Source: Paragonimus skrjabini miyazakii (Eukaryota > Platyhelminthes > Trematoda > Plagiorchiida > Troglotrematidae). Taken from it: 64,000 nucleotides of DNA. Location: the NCBI GenBank assembly GCA_014338405.1, contig JTDE01000895.1, forward strand, positions 29,034-93,033. The letters run 5' to 3'. Below the pieces are notes generated by a model. That model was not told the DNA's origin. It was given only the letters and a program-made list of their open reading frames with translations, and made no database searches. Shown one piece after another: positions 10,509-25,500 of this stretch (position 1 is the first letter of the stretch; each line of letters begins with the position of its first letter). A program made the position numbers and the translations under genes.

Positions 10509-13500
10509 TAAATACATCGTCTTTGTTAAACTTATTCCCGTTATTGTTGTCCTCAGGCTATTATCAAAAAACGTTTATTGGTTGTTCCTTTATATTCACT
10601 CGAAAACTCTGTTATCTGGAATTCAAACACGTTACCAATGACTACTTATCAATTAATAACATTAAACGTTACTATTATCACTGATGAAGACAAGGTGATT
10701 GAGTCTGAAACCTCAAATTGCACATAGGAAATCCACTGTAAACATTTCAAATGATTCTCAGATCACGCCGAGTTACTGTGGCACCTAGTATTGCAACACG
10801 CTAAGCTGGTGGACAGTTTGATGATGAACTTCGTTCTGCACAAGATTTCGGTAGGAACCGACAACTCCTCGAATACATTTTCATTCAGCAGTTAGTTATT
10901 TAATCCAGCAAATATTGCTAATGTTCATGGATCTTTGGCTCAATTGTCAAAAATCGTTTTCCGCATTGCTACTATAATCTGTTTTGGACGATACGTTTAA
11001 TGCTAAACAAAACACAATTTTGTAATCGGACAGGAAACTCATTTTCTACATCTGGTTTTCGAAATTTTAATTGATCAGGTAACTTTGCTTTTGTTGATCA
11101 AGTTACTGAGATATTGCAAATTATTGTCTGTATTTTCGATTTTGATTGATATCTGTGGTCTGATTTCACTCTGTCAATCAAAAACCTTAAAACCTAAAAA
11201 GTTACCAGTTGATTTGTCTAATACATGTTTAATGGAACAGTTCACAACTTTACAAATTGGTCCATACAGAATGGGACTTCCATGCGGTTGAAGTACTATA
11301 CATCCAGTTCGAAAATATTTGGTTAATAGTAATGAAACAACTGTGATTTTGTAAGACATCCGCACCAGATCTAATACGAATGAAGTCAAACAGTTTGAGC
11401 ACCGCGTTTAGCGTGCTAGTAATAAATGGATTAAGAATAACATAACAATATGTGCAAGTTGTAATACCCTACGTTTCAACCACCTCAGGAGTGTTATAAT
11501 CGAAATCACATTAACAAAGGAACATAGGTCACGTGAGATTTGCCGTGATTAGGTCAACCTGCGCTGCATCTGAACTGATTGGTCGAATCCTTTGCCCATT
11601 AGGTATCTGGTCGCCCAGACCGACTGCGTTTACGAAACGAAGTACGGTGATTGCAACGCATGTTACATAGGACAGACAAGCACAGAACTGACAGTACGTC
11701 CAACACAAGAGGTGAACGCGGTTCCCTCCTGCAGATGCATATCAACATCAGAGGCTAGAGAAGAATTCGGCCATCGGACTGCATGCACTGTTAGAGAATC
11801 ACAAAGTATGTTTCAATCAAGCTCTGGTGATTCACAAGAGTCTGCCTTCCTGTGCGGAGCGATGCTGTGCTAATGCTCTCACCATTTACACATAACATGC
11901 TTGCGTTAGTCGCAATGACAGCCAACCCCTGTCTACATTGTGGCGTGGATGGATAAACAACACAAGACACAAACGCGTCTTATCTACATCAGTCTTACTC
12001 CCGCTTAATAGGCAAAGGATTTGACCAACCAGTTCAGCTGAGCGTTCGCATATGATGACTCAGTCGTGCCTAATATGAGGTCAGCGGCGGACTAGTAAAC
12101 ACGGTTGCCTCATGAAAAGCGTGACCGTGATTCTAGTCCCGGCAGTGTCAAGAATATGCACTACTGACGAGCTATAATGAGAACGAAGCTCGAGTCTAAT
12201 GCTTGTCTCCGAAAGGGGCTGATTGGGAAGTCTTTGGGAATACAACAGCTGCGATCAGTTGTGGGTGATGTTCAATCTATATGAAAACCAAAATCCCCTA
12301 CTACGCATCAGTTATATTGTCTTGTTGACTCTTGACTGATTGACTCATAAGCTTACGAAAACGGTGTTGCAAAAACTACATTGTGGAAGGCAGATTCAAA
12401 CCGTTGATCACAGGTATTGTTTGATAAAAGAATTGTAACGACTCAAAAAATAAACTCACGCTTTTACACAACCTTGTCGCCTGCGACCTCATGGTCTGGT
12501 TGTGACCATGGACTTGCTACCTTCCCGTTGCACATAGCGTTAATATGACCCAGCCAGTTTGATGCAACTGTCTACAATTTGGAAAACCTTATCTCAGCCA
12601 ACTTAGGATCAAGGATTGAGAAAGCAGCAGACAAGCCAATCCGTTTCATCTAGTGATGAACTGAAGGGCAGAGACAAAGGTGAAGTAATGGGATTAAAGT
12701 CTTTAGGGATATTACGAACAATCAGGAGAAGGTAACCGTTTTAATATGGAAATTACAATAACATTTAACGAAAGGTGATCGGTGTAAAAGAGTTTTAATT
12801 TCAAAGGATGACTGATAGTTAAACCACAAAATCAGTCATAAAGGATTATCAACAATGGTTTCGAATAGCTGTTTTGAGAAGACTTGATGAATTACTACAT
12901 CATGAAAGACTGTTAGCCAATGTTCCGCTGCATTAATATATGATCTTAGACAGTACCTGTTGACTTGGATCACATCAGTCTGTGTTCGGCTAGTCATACA
13001 GTACAGTCGGTTAATGTGGACTGGTGAATGCATACCTTATCTGTACTACTCTTACGAAAGACCATGTCCGAAGAAGTAGAAGCGAAAGATATCTGTTGGA
13101 AGTAATTGTTTCAACGCCTTCTGGAACACAGTGCCTGTCGATAACATGGAGAACAATTTAGATGTGAGAAGAGATGTGGACTGGTCATAGCAAGTAATGC
13201 GATCATTTGATAGGCTCCCAATGTTGGCACCATTAGCTGTTTGTAAATCAACAACGTTACATTACAGAAATGTTCAACTACCCAGAATACCAAAAACAAA
13301 CATGGGCTTGATCGAACAGTCAAATTGATAATGAGCCCAGTTTAACTAGCAAATAAGGACTGCCTATCACAGAGACTTGAATTCAACATTTTCTATCGTA
13401 AAAAGGAAATTGGAACCGGGTGTGACAGATGTCGGTGACGCAAGTGGTTACTAGTGGAAGGGCAGTGCGACCCGTTTCAGTGATGAAAGAAAGTAATGTT

Positions 13501-16500
13501 TAGTTATTGCTTCGTACAAAACGTACGTAGTGGATGGTAACCTTTAGAACAATGTAATCTTATAAATGTACTCAATAACGCACAGTTGAGTAGCCCACGG
13601 AACTTTAATAAGGCAGACGGTGAACGGGTGGGTTAGCCAGTTAAGACAAATCAGTGTCTAATAGTCAAGACGTCATAATGGGTCTTGACAAGCTAGCAGA
13701 GTGTGGGGTTGACCAAAATTGTTTTAACGCCTGAATATAACGTTCTTTTCCCACACAAGGGCGAGTGATTTAGACGAATTCTAACGGCTTCAGTTGTGGA
13801 CGAGATCATACACCTCGTCATCATCGACTGGATAACCTTAACTTGGTCGATTGAAGAAACCGTGTCCGTCACATTAACAGAGTGATTAGAATCCACCAGA
13901 TGTAATACTATGGCGCCGTTGGTTGAATTCGTTATTCCACTGTTGAATCAAGCCTTGTGATGTTCACGAGCTCATTCAAGCAAACATCTGGTCGTGCGGC
14001 CCAAATAACTGATTCCACAGGAACAAGTGAACTGGCATACACATAAAATGGCTACAGAGGCAGACGCTGTGCCTTTTAGGTGTTGACACAAAACCGGTTC
14101 GGAAGTAAGCTGGGCACAGTACACTTTCCCAGAATGTCCCATTTACTACACTCGAGAGGCTATGCGTGATGGTTTTAGCTAAAGTGTCACCGTTAACAGG
14201 TTAGCTAATGTATAAGACTTTCCTGCTAGATGCGATTTGACTTTCTCGTCTTGATTTTGCATAGCTCTGTCTGTTGTCTTGAGAAAACACTTGAATATTG
14301 CTTATGAACAATGTGCTGTGATGTATTTGACCTTTATTCAGTTGTCACAAGCTTGTTGTGAATAGCTCAATTGGTTTTTCTGGTATGAATATTCTCAGTC
14401 AGTGAACGGTAAATAATTTGCACTTCATATATACTAACAAAAAGAACGAATTGATTATGAACTTTTGAACTCCAGAAATGAGATATTCTCTTTTTGTAGA
14501 TCAATTGAGGTAGTGACAGAATATTCAGTGGACCGTAAGATGTTTCAAGAAAAGTGGTCTTAATGTTTTAACGTTAAAAGTGTTGTACTATGGTAGAGTC
14601 ACGATTTCATTAACATAAAGTTGAGTTCACTAAATATGACTGTGCTCAATTAGTAATTCACGAAAATGCACATTTTCCGCACTGTTTGAACAACTTGAAT
14701 AAGAACCTAAAACAAAGTTTGTTTCATTCGAATTGAAATTTGTACAACAACCATGTCTCTTAGCTTATCTATATGGTTTCTACTTTCTGTAATTTGACTG
14801 TCTTGGCTCACTGCGTACAATCTGTATCGTGGTGACAATGTTGAGTTTGTCTCTATTAATCGTAAAATTGATCGCTTTTCTTCCACAGCGGACCATCTAA
14901 GGTTTTCTGACCATTATCATGTTATTGATAAATGGATTGAGAATAACACAACGTTATGAGCAAGTTGTATTACGTTATGCTCAAACCCATAGTTATTCTG
15001 TATTGAATGTTACAGCCGATGAACGGTGATGGGGATCTTTATAGACATACCATGAACACGTTTCATAAGCGATCACAGCTTTCACACAAAAAGGAACGGT
15101 TCAGTCAGCCCCTAACAAAAATTAGCAACAGATGGGTTTTTTAATCTTGTTATAGCTTATCAGTAGTGCATAATCTTGCGCTAGACCGCAAACTGTGTTC
15201 TCTGAGAACAGCCTTTATGCCAGTGACTTCATATTCGGTATGATCTAATCAACACATCGAGGTGGTTAGTTACATTTGCTGTTGGGTATTGTTCATTTCG
15301 TCCGATCGTCCTTAGGAGAACCGTGATAAAGTTCTTGGTAACTCTAGTGGATCCCAATATGATGAGAACTTCTCATTCAGGGTAAAGTAACAGTTCTACG
15401 TTACTGCTTTTGGTTTTGAATCACATGTAGAATACAATAGACCTACCTCCTAAAGGGAATCGTTAGAAAAACTGATACTACCAGAAATGCTCAGGTAAGC
15501 TGAACACTATTCACACAGGGATGTGGTTCGGCGTTTGAGTTTGACAATTCGCTCATGCCCATTGCAAAGTTATCGACGTTGTAATTGGCACGCTAGTCTC
15601 ACAAACACAATGATCGGAGTGCACATTCTGGCTTGGACAAGGGTATGCATTACTGGTGGGCTCTAGTAAGAGTGAAACTCGAGTCCAATGCCTCTTTTCG
15701 AAATGGGCCAGTCGAAAGGTTTATCTGAATACGAAGGTTGCGATCAGATGTGTATGGTGTTCAGTTTGAAATAAACTACTAACATATTATCTACAGCATA
15801 TTTTAGCATTTGTCGACAAAATTATGTAAAAATTAAGACTGTTTTTTGTGTTTACAATTCTTTTTAACTTTTAATTGTTGAGGGATATTATACAATCTTT
15901 TGTTTTTCTTCTTACGCTTCAGCAAGAAGAACGCTCAGGTAAGTTGTAAAATGTCTAGCCAAATTTCAAGTTGCAAGTGATTATTATTTTCCAAAAATAA
16001 TGTAGATTAACTGAAGAATGAGAATTTTCAAGTATTACAAATTTTACATTCTCCAGAGAAATGTTTGTTGCTATATGTAGGACTTCTATAGTATTATTCT
16101 CTTTCCTTGTATAGTTTGTCTTTCCTAACTCAACTGGGATAAGTGAAGATACACTTGATAATTTGACTATACCCAGTGAGTATAAGCGTGATAAATTATC
16201 GCATTGAATTAGGTGTTTCATAAACAGTATTCATAGGATGAAAATGTCTAAACAGTAAACTATATAACTAAAATCGTACGTTATTGGCGGATGCTTGCTC
16301 CAATCTGCTGGTTTTAGTAACAACGTGAATAGATGATTGTATGCACAATATTCAGTGCAACATCTCCAATCGTGATACATTACTGTTAGTCAAAGCCTGC
16401 CTAAAAGGTGACACTGAAACGTTTAATGTCAGCCAGTCAGGAGCGTACATATACTTTTTCCTTTCGTAACAGCCACAACATAGTGATCGTTTGATTTTGT

Positions 16501-19500
16501 CCATGAAACTCCCATGTCTTTTAACCGTCTACTCGCACCATCTAACCACACTTTGAAGGTACATCAAACAGTCACGTTTTGTATCGTAAATCAGTTCAGT
16601 TAAACAAACACACTGTGTTGCATTTCAGGTTGTGAACAGTGTAAGCAGACTGTACAAAAAATTATGGGCAGTCGTATCCGTGGCTGGAAGGTTGGTCAGT
16701 TGATGAGCTGGAAAGGACGGGTGTGCCAGGCTCTCGGAATGAACATGCCTATGGTAAATGATCCCAAATCTTTTNNNNNNNNNNNNNNNNNNNNNNNNNN
16801 NNNNNNNNNNNNNNNNNNNNNNNNNNNNNNNNNNNNNNNNNNNNNNNNNNNNNNNNNNNNNNNNNNNNNNNNNNATTCTAATTGGTTGTTACAAGCATAC
16901 GTGGGAAATTCGGGTTACGAAAAACGATAACAATTAATAGCTGATTTACGTTCTATTGACATTAAAAATGCTTGTGACAAGTGAACAGTTTACGGTTCCA
17001 CCTCATAGACCAACGTAGTTGCCATACTAGTCAGGGAATAGATAATCTCAACTCCAAGTCAGTCACTTAATGTACAGGCGGGCATGGTCTATATACCTCT
17101 CTTTGAGAAGTTGCCTTTCGTTCGAAGGCTTACAACAATCTGCGGTGTTGGACTTTCCAGATTTTAGGTTCCATAAAACCAAAAGACTCATACTGATTAA
17201 CGAGATGACTAGTGAAAAACTTACCAGCTATTCGATTATCACAACTTCAGAGCAGTTTAAAACTACCGTTTAACCAATTAAGATTGTGAACATACAAATC
17301 GAGTGTTTCTCTTCGAGCCATTTTTCTTGTGCGTAATTTCTCACGTGCACAAGACTTTCTGTTTAATATAGTCGTTGTCAGCTGATGGATTCTGGAGGAG
17401 AAATGTACAGCTTTGAACTAATGTAGTTCAGGTCCTTAAGCAATGCGAATTGCACTCGATTAGTGATTAAACGTTTGCAACCTACTTGCCAAGCATAGCG
17501 AACAACCAACCACCGGAATCATTAGTCCTAACTACAAATTTCAAAAATATTTTGGGCAACCACATATTTCTTCTTTACATATATACGTTACAAATCATTT
17601 CATTTTCCTCTAAGCAATTCATTTATGCAATTTGAGATTGCTTATTCCAATAGATGCAAATAACTCATTCAAAAATGGGCAAATACCTAGGCTCATAATC
17701 CCTAGACAGCAGTTTCAGTAAACGAGAAAAAATACCTCTGTTATTTCATAAAACTTGCAAGAATTTGAGGGTGTCGGTTACATGACCATCCTTGATTGTC
17801 TCGCTTACACGTATATACAAACCAAAATTTAGCCGTTGTTTATAGAAACAAATTAGGAATGGCACTCTTAAGTTAAAACTTCGAATGATATTTCACGTTT
17901 TTTCGCGTCCAAAAGGTTGGTTTGAACGATAAGTTACGATTTCGATAATTAACTGGTGAGAACTAATGAAATAATTTTCAGATGAAAACTGTAACTTATA
18001 TAAGCTGATTAATCAGTTATCTTACAAAATCTTTCTGGTGTTTTGCTCTCTATTGCGTTTTCAATCTCCCAACAGTGTTCCCAATTGTTTAATGAGCTGA
18101 AAAAGAGCAAAACTGAAGTCGTGGATGCAACAATGATTTGTGTAGTGAGTCCCAATTAGAGCCTACAAACATTGTGTATTTATCCCCATATTACCTAGGT
18201 TTCATCTACAACTGAACACATTTATAACATAAAATTGTTTGTGAATAGAGCTGAATTTTGTGATACAAAGGTTGAGCTCATATATGTTTGATGAGTGAAT
18301 AGAGGGTGACGGGTGTATGACCTATTTCCTGGACTTCTTAGGCAGGTCAAAATCTCCGACCTCGTGCACTACTGTCGAACTCTAATAAGAGCGAAACTCG
18401 AGTCTAGTGCTTCTTTTCGAAAGGGCCGATTGGGAAATCTGTGGAAATGCGACATCTGCGATCAATTGTGAGTGATGTTCAACTTCAGATCTAAACACGT
18501 CAAACTTCTTCAGGTGACCACACTAAACTTTGTTACAGTGGTTGTTGTAACAACACTTCAGTGACCTATTGACTAGAAACTATTGTAAGATAGTACCCAT
18601 CAGCTAGTAGTTTGTTAATTGGCGATGTTACCTCATCAGACGGGACCTCTGGAAAACGAATACGCACGGTTCGATCAAATGGTGCTTAGACAAACTTCGT
18701 TTTTACCGTATAGGTTAAAAGTCAGCTAAGTGTGAAGATTTCCACGTCTACGTTAGTTAGTTGATATTGCTAGCAATTTTTCCCAAAAACTTGACAAGAA
18801 AACAGCACAGCTCGAGTTTCTGCAGAGGATGTTCGGTTAAAACATAGGTATAATTATCATGAGGGAGGTACTATTGCTTCTGAGGATTCTTCAATTTATC
18901 AGGGTATAACAAAACTACCTCAGTTACGTCACATACATTGCTTTTGTTGTCAAAAACTGATTTATAAACGCAGCCAGAACAAACTGTCACACACGTCAAC
19001 GCGATACGCTAAATTGACCTTAATACCAGCATCTGTTCATTTATAAATGCTTAGTGACAAAATGACAGTAATTACATTTGACTAAACTGCACCAAGCCTT
19101 CAGTACAGTTCGCGTTGCTCCTCACCTAGTACCAGGACAATAGATCAGTTAACCCTAAACATATAGGGGTCCATTGTTGAGAACCACTTAACTTCGCTGT
19201 TTATAATAATCGCTTCTGATTCATTCGGTTGTTTTGTAAGATTTTGACCGAAAATTTTGTTTTTCAGAAACTCGGTAAATGCAACCAAATTACCTATATG
19301 GTTGGGCAACTTCAAAACTCAAGTAAGTTGGGGAATGTGAGGTAAAACTGGTTTTACTTTTACACCACTTCAGCGAATGCAGGGAATATCAACATACATT
19401 TCTAATAATTTGTAATTTGGAAATCTACGTATGAGAAGAATGGTTTGACCATGAACACAAAATGACATCTTGTTCACAAGTTCACATATTCAGTGCTTAA

Positions 19501-22500
19501 CTCGAGTGCTTTATTATCAAGAAATGAACAGAATTAAAACATATTTTCAATTTATCTTGAGATGGTTACGACATGTTGCGGGATTGAATGGATCGGACTA
19601 ACATTCCAGATCAAAATGTCACATTGAGTCAGATTGAAACATTTGAGCTGAAGATATAATTCGATGCACATATTAACCGTTTTTGATGTATGTTCATGTA
19701 ATGATTCCAGGAATACAGTAATGAAGTAGTTGAATTAGCTGAACCCCAGAGCTAGCTAGTAATAACAACCGAACTAGGCAAAGCAAGTAATTTTATCCCT
19801 CGAGCGCAATTGTACAACTTATTGTCAGCAATGTAATAAAACAACAGTAATAAGAAATAGGTTTAGTGACAATCACCACATTCTCCGCAGTTCAAATGAA
19901 AGTCCGGGCATTAGTGTTGACGTTGCTTCTTTTTCACACGTTCAGGAATTCTAGTCTGCGCCGAGTCGATTGCATATACTCTTTCAGTAACTGACTGCAA
20001 ATCTGAAACAAACTCAAAACCGAAACTTTCAGTCTCAGGAGATTTAACAGACAATATAAGAGAGAGCTTCAAGATCTTCATACACTTAAGACCGATAATA
20101 GACGAACCAGGAGTGACAACAAAAAATGAACATGAATAAGTGACGGACTGCACATCTGTGATTGAAAGTTCACATTTGTAAAGAATAGGTGAAGCATGTC
20201 CAGTAATACCCCTAACAAACATGTTGGCAGGTTTCAAGGTAACAGTAGGTTCCAGCCGCTTCACGCAAGCGACAGAAAAGAAAGATTCAATACAACCAGT
20301 GTCAACAATGAAGGAATGCTGGAGACCACCATTAACAATGAACGATTGTGTTACATGGTGCGTAGAATTAACGGAATTAGTAGAGATGACAGTAAGAGTA
20401 ATGAATTGAAAGTCAGAACTCAAGTTATCATCGTCACAACTGGAATGTATGAAAGATGACTTTGAACTATGGCAAACGGATTGAATGTGCTTGCTACCAC
20501 ATGACTTACAGTCGTTCCACTGACGGGCAGCATATAGATCAGGCGCAGGGTGACCATCATTAATTGCATCTCCAGTATTTGCTTTTTCAGACAGCCGCCT
20601 TTGCTGATCTTCTGATCGTTTCGCGTTGTATAAAACCATCGATTCATCTTTCACAGCAGCCTTGACATCCTGATACTGTTCGCATAGTGTTCTAGCTGAT
20701 TGGAAAGTGGAATTCGGAAACAATAAAGACTTCTGTTGTAGATCACGCACATTTATTCCAGCAATCAAACGGTCACGGAGTTGAGTCTGTAATTGGTCTT
20801 CGAAATTACAGTGCGCGTCTGTCGATAGGACTACAACGTTTGACAAGAAGACATCCATTTTTGTATAGTTGTTGGTTAGTTTTGCATTTGTTCCTACCAC
20901 CTAACCAAAGCAAACATAAAAACATATTTGAGTGTCTAACACAGCATTTCATGAATGTCTGTATTGCCTTTTCTCAAGTATGGCGACGAAACAATCATTT
21001 CGATTAGTATATTATACGTCTATTTATTATTAATAGTTGTATGCTGTTATTTCACTTTTAGGCTATTGCTACTTTTGTTCAGCAATTTCCCACTAAATCT
21101 GGTATCTTCAAACTTGGTGTAATCGAAGCGAATACTGATGACTCCCATTACTAGATATAGTACTTGTGGTGATTAAACTATATATATGTCCTTTTAATTA
21201 CAAGATAATGTTTTGTTTACTACGAAAATCTTTAGCATGTGAATTCTGCACGGAACTTATGGGCAACCTGTCAACGCTGTTACAAAGCAACATCACTCAA
21301 GGTCTGGTTAGTGGTATTCTATATGGAATCTGCAAACAAATACACACTAACGTGAGTTTCTATTTTTTGATATAGGCTGCAAACCACATACACAGTTTAC
21401 TGCTGTTGATATTTCCGTTTTCACAGACTGTTCTATATAACCAGAAGCTTGTTATATACAACAGAAAATCAGCAAATCAACGCCTAAAGTCTACACATTT
21501 TGTCATACCCATCATCATACCATGTTGAATGTTGTAATCAGGGTACACATGGTATGAGATCATCCAAAATGATAACAGAACACTTCTACTCAGTAAAGTA
21601 GACGACATGCTCAGACAATGTGCGGATCAACTAAGATATGTACAATCGGTTGACAGTGCTTTTGTAGCCATTGCTCAACCGAGCGTGAGTTTGATCAGTG
21701 CAGTGTGTGTATGCATGCAATCTGTTTCAGTTGTGTTATCAGATGAACTGTAGCCGAAACTGAAATAATAATTTTGGTTCCTAAATCTGGAACAGACTAC
21801 CACTTTACCATAATATGACGATGTGTTATGTCATAGTTGTTGCTAACTGCTTTGTCATAAATACTGAAAATGCTTCCCGGAAACTGAATTAAAATGAAAA
21901 AATTAACATATTACATGAGCAACCAGGAGACTGATTGGTTTAACTTTAAAACGAATCGAAAAATTTCCGTCCTCACACTGTGGAGGACATTTCAGCTAGC
22001 AACTTCAGAACAGCAGCACTAAACTTGAACCGCTTATGCATGAGAGAATCAGTCGACTTCACATCACGTATGCCTGAAATGTTATTATACTGTGCAAGCC
22101 AATGTAGCTGATAGTTTGTGTGTGTTATTTCATTTGTGCCTAATGCGAAGTCACTGGCACAGGGGTCAACATGATTTTTTCACGAATGGATTTCGTTTCC
22201 AGAGAAAAACTCGAAACTAACAAGTGCTTTCGAAAATGACTAACTAGTCAGTCTATATGAATGCAAAGGTTTCCATCAAATGTGTGCGGTGTTCAATTTA
22301 ACTTAATCTATAAACTGCTCATATAAAAACTGGGAACAGTCCGGTAAAACTAGAGCAAGAATATGAGATTACCTAACAACGTCCAGTAAACTGCTATTTT
22401 TTCGTGCTTCAAATCTTTACTTCGGGTGCTCGTTTGACGGTCTGTTGTTCCCACACTTGTCAGCAATGTAAGATAGCCGGATAGTGTTTCAGTCAACGGT

Positions 22501-25500
22501 CAAATCAATTTGACATCAAACCGTTTTGCCTTATTATCATTGCATGTGTCATAGTAGACCAGTTGATACAGATCAGTGAAAAATGGGGCCGGATTTATCA
22601 GACTTAATGTGCGCCAAACATGATCACCTTCTGTAACCAAGATACTTCATTTTGACCTGGTACGTTCATCAGATAAGATAGACGTTGTGGAAGCGAAAAT
22701 GAACGGTGACCCGTTTCCAAATAGGTCAAATGAAACAAATTCCGCTACCTGAAACTGAGGGAATGGAATTGTTTTTCCTGCATACTTTGAAACTACAAAC
22801 CTTTTTAAAATGTTGGTAACAGTTTTAATGACATATGATGATATATATTCGTCATTAACCTGAACTACATCGAATATTCAGCGTAGCTGAAATCTCGTTT
22901 TATTTGATTGAGGCCATATGACGTAACAAGTATTTATAAACCCACGCCTAATGACTGGTTTGTTTTCCAGTGCGACATCTTTGTCAGCGGTAAAGTCAAC
23001 ACATATCTGTATTCGTTTTCCCAAGGAGAAGCTATTAAATGGCTGTGTGGAGTGAGTTTACATTTATATAATTCCACGTGACCTTTCCAAAATTGATCTT
23101 TAACTACGTAAACAAAAACCAAGATTTCAAATGGTAAATTATGAGATATCAGACAAGCGCTCAGAATGTGATTTACATTTGTCAACATCAGTAACTATTA
23201 CTGGCACTTGAGTTTTCATATCACCAGTCTGTCACTTATTATTGATTATATATATATATACCAAAAGTGTATTCGCATAACTGTTGCACACTTCTGAAGA
23301 GTTAACAAAAAGAACGCCTTACAGGGAACAGGTTATCGTGTCGTTTACTGACATATTGTTAAATCAAAGTACCTGATGGAAATAAAACCAAGCGAAACGA
23401 AAGTTACAGAAAGTGAATCCATTAGAAATTTATTGAAAGTAAATGACACGGATTCCAGTGCGCCGTCTTCTGTCGTGGTCCTCTCAATTTTTCTTTAAAT
23501 ATTCTCTCAAAATTCATGAGTAGTTCGTTTTGAATACAGCCGTTTTTGTCTATTCTCAGTAAGCGTTTACAAAAAGGCGAGAGTTATTCAAGTTGTTTAT
23601 AAGGTTTTGAACATATCACATCGAATCACAACAGTCTTGAAGATGTGACGGATCCCAGTCTATTGCAAGATGCTGAGGGTACTGGTGGATGATCGAGAGA
23701 GGCAAATTTGGTGGCCAACAAACAGTTTCGTGATCACGTCGAGTTGTTCACGAATGCGAAGAGTTAAAGAGTTGCCATAACGATTAGCTAAAAAGAAAGA
23801 TAGATTTGAGAAACTGATGACTTCAGCTTTCGTTGTTGATATCAGTAGTAGAAGAATGTTATCCATCTCTGCGCCTAAGACTTTCTCTAGCCTATGTGAT
23901 CTATTTTAAATATCGTGGGTAAAGCGCGTTTATCAGATATAATTCTGACTGATCAGCATCATCTAGCGAATTGAATCCTAAACACAGAGGCAAACAGTCC
24001 TTGGTCTTCATTTGTACAGATCATTACTGAATACCTGCAGGCGTGGGTTGAAGAGTGAAATGTGACATGCAGAGTTTAGCGCTAGGACAGTTTTTTGGAA
24101 AATACTCCCTTGTCCGTGAGATTGTATGATGGAAATAAAAATTAGCCTATCAACCTAGATATACGTATCTAAATAGCATTGATTCCTCCGTAATGAAGTC
24201 TCCCATCAAGCTCAGATTGCGCATATGTTCAGTCGCCGAATGGTACACCGTCGGTGAGTTACCATCTTTCATATAGATCACATATGAAGCAGTGACATGA
24301 GCAAGTGGATTACGTAGTAGATTTTAAAGTGCGATCAACCATAATGCACAGGCAGTACATTTGATATACCGTACCACCTAGTCTTCAAATGAATAAAAAG
24401 CGATGGCTCTCTGCAAGCTCTTTACAAACAATTGAACATGTTGGTTGATAATGATACAAATCTGTCTCAGAGACGTCTTCGGATTTAGTGAACCGGTTTC
24501 AATTTTTAGAGTATTTAAGACAATATCTCATCCGGATGTTGAACGTCATAATCAGACATTATCACAGATTACTCATAGTTGTTCTCAGCCACTTGTCTGT
24601 TTCCCCTACTTGATGGTTCATCGGGAAAGTGAAAAAATTACACATGGGAACACATCTGGCGACCGTTGAACTTTGAGTGAATTTCTTTGTACGTATGCAC
24701 TGCTTTCCGGGTTAATGAACAAGGTATTATTAGAATCCATCAATTTTGCAATTATGAACTTTTGTACTGACACGTACTGTTTAGTAGTCGTTGTTTCGTT
24801 GTTCGTACGTTGCACGTGATTGTGAGTGTAAAAATGTAGCATGTGTTCCAATAATCGATGAGCGCATGTTCAAACTTGTATTGGTTTTCAGTGTTACCGT
24901 CACCTTTAACAGAATCATCTATCCAGTCCTACATAGGTTCAATGGGGCTAAGATCTGGTGTGAAATGTAGTCAGGGTAACGTTTGAACTTCTGATTTCAA
25001 AATGTTCTTCCATCACCGATGGATCTGTGGCATTGACTGGTATTTCTGAAATTTCTGATTATTGGAGTTGTCAGTTTTGTGAAACAGATCGTTCTGTAAC
25101 AAATACTTATAGACATCATCATTCAGCAAACTACTTCTTTCAGACTTTCAAGTGGCACATCACACACCGTTGCCTCGAACACCTGATGGGACTAAAGAGG
25201 CTGTAAATCGATCGATACTATTCGCCATACCTGAGAACTGTAGAGTCCAGGTCGGTCTCGGGCTAAGTTTGCTCAATTTCACGGAGATAAAATGAAACAA
25301 CGTATAACCCATAACAATCGGCAATTTTCTAGCAGAATCATAACACAACATAAAGGCCTGAAAATAGTCCGACCGCATAAACTCTTCTGATAATTGTTTG
25401 GATCTATATTGGAAAACTACTAGGTCAAGATAAGTTTAATGGGTTGTCTGTTAAGATCGAATTTCAGAAGTGTTCCGATCGAAGTTCGCAAACAGATATA

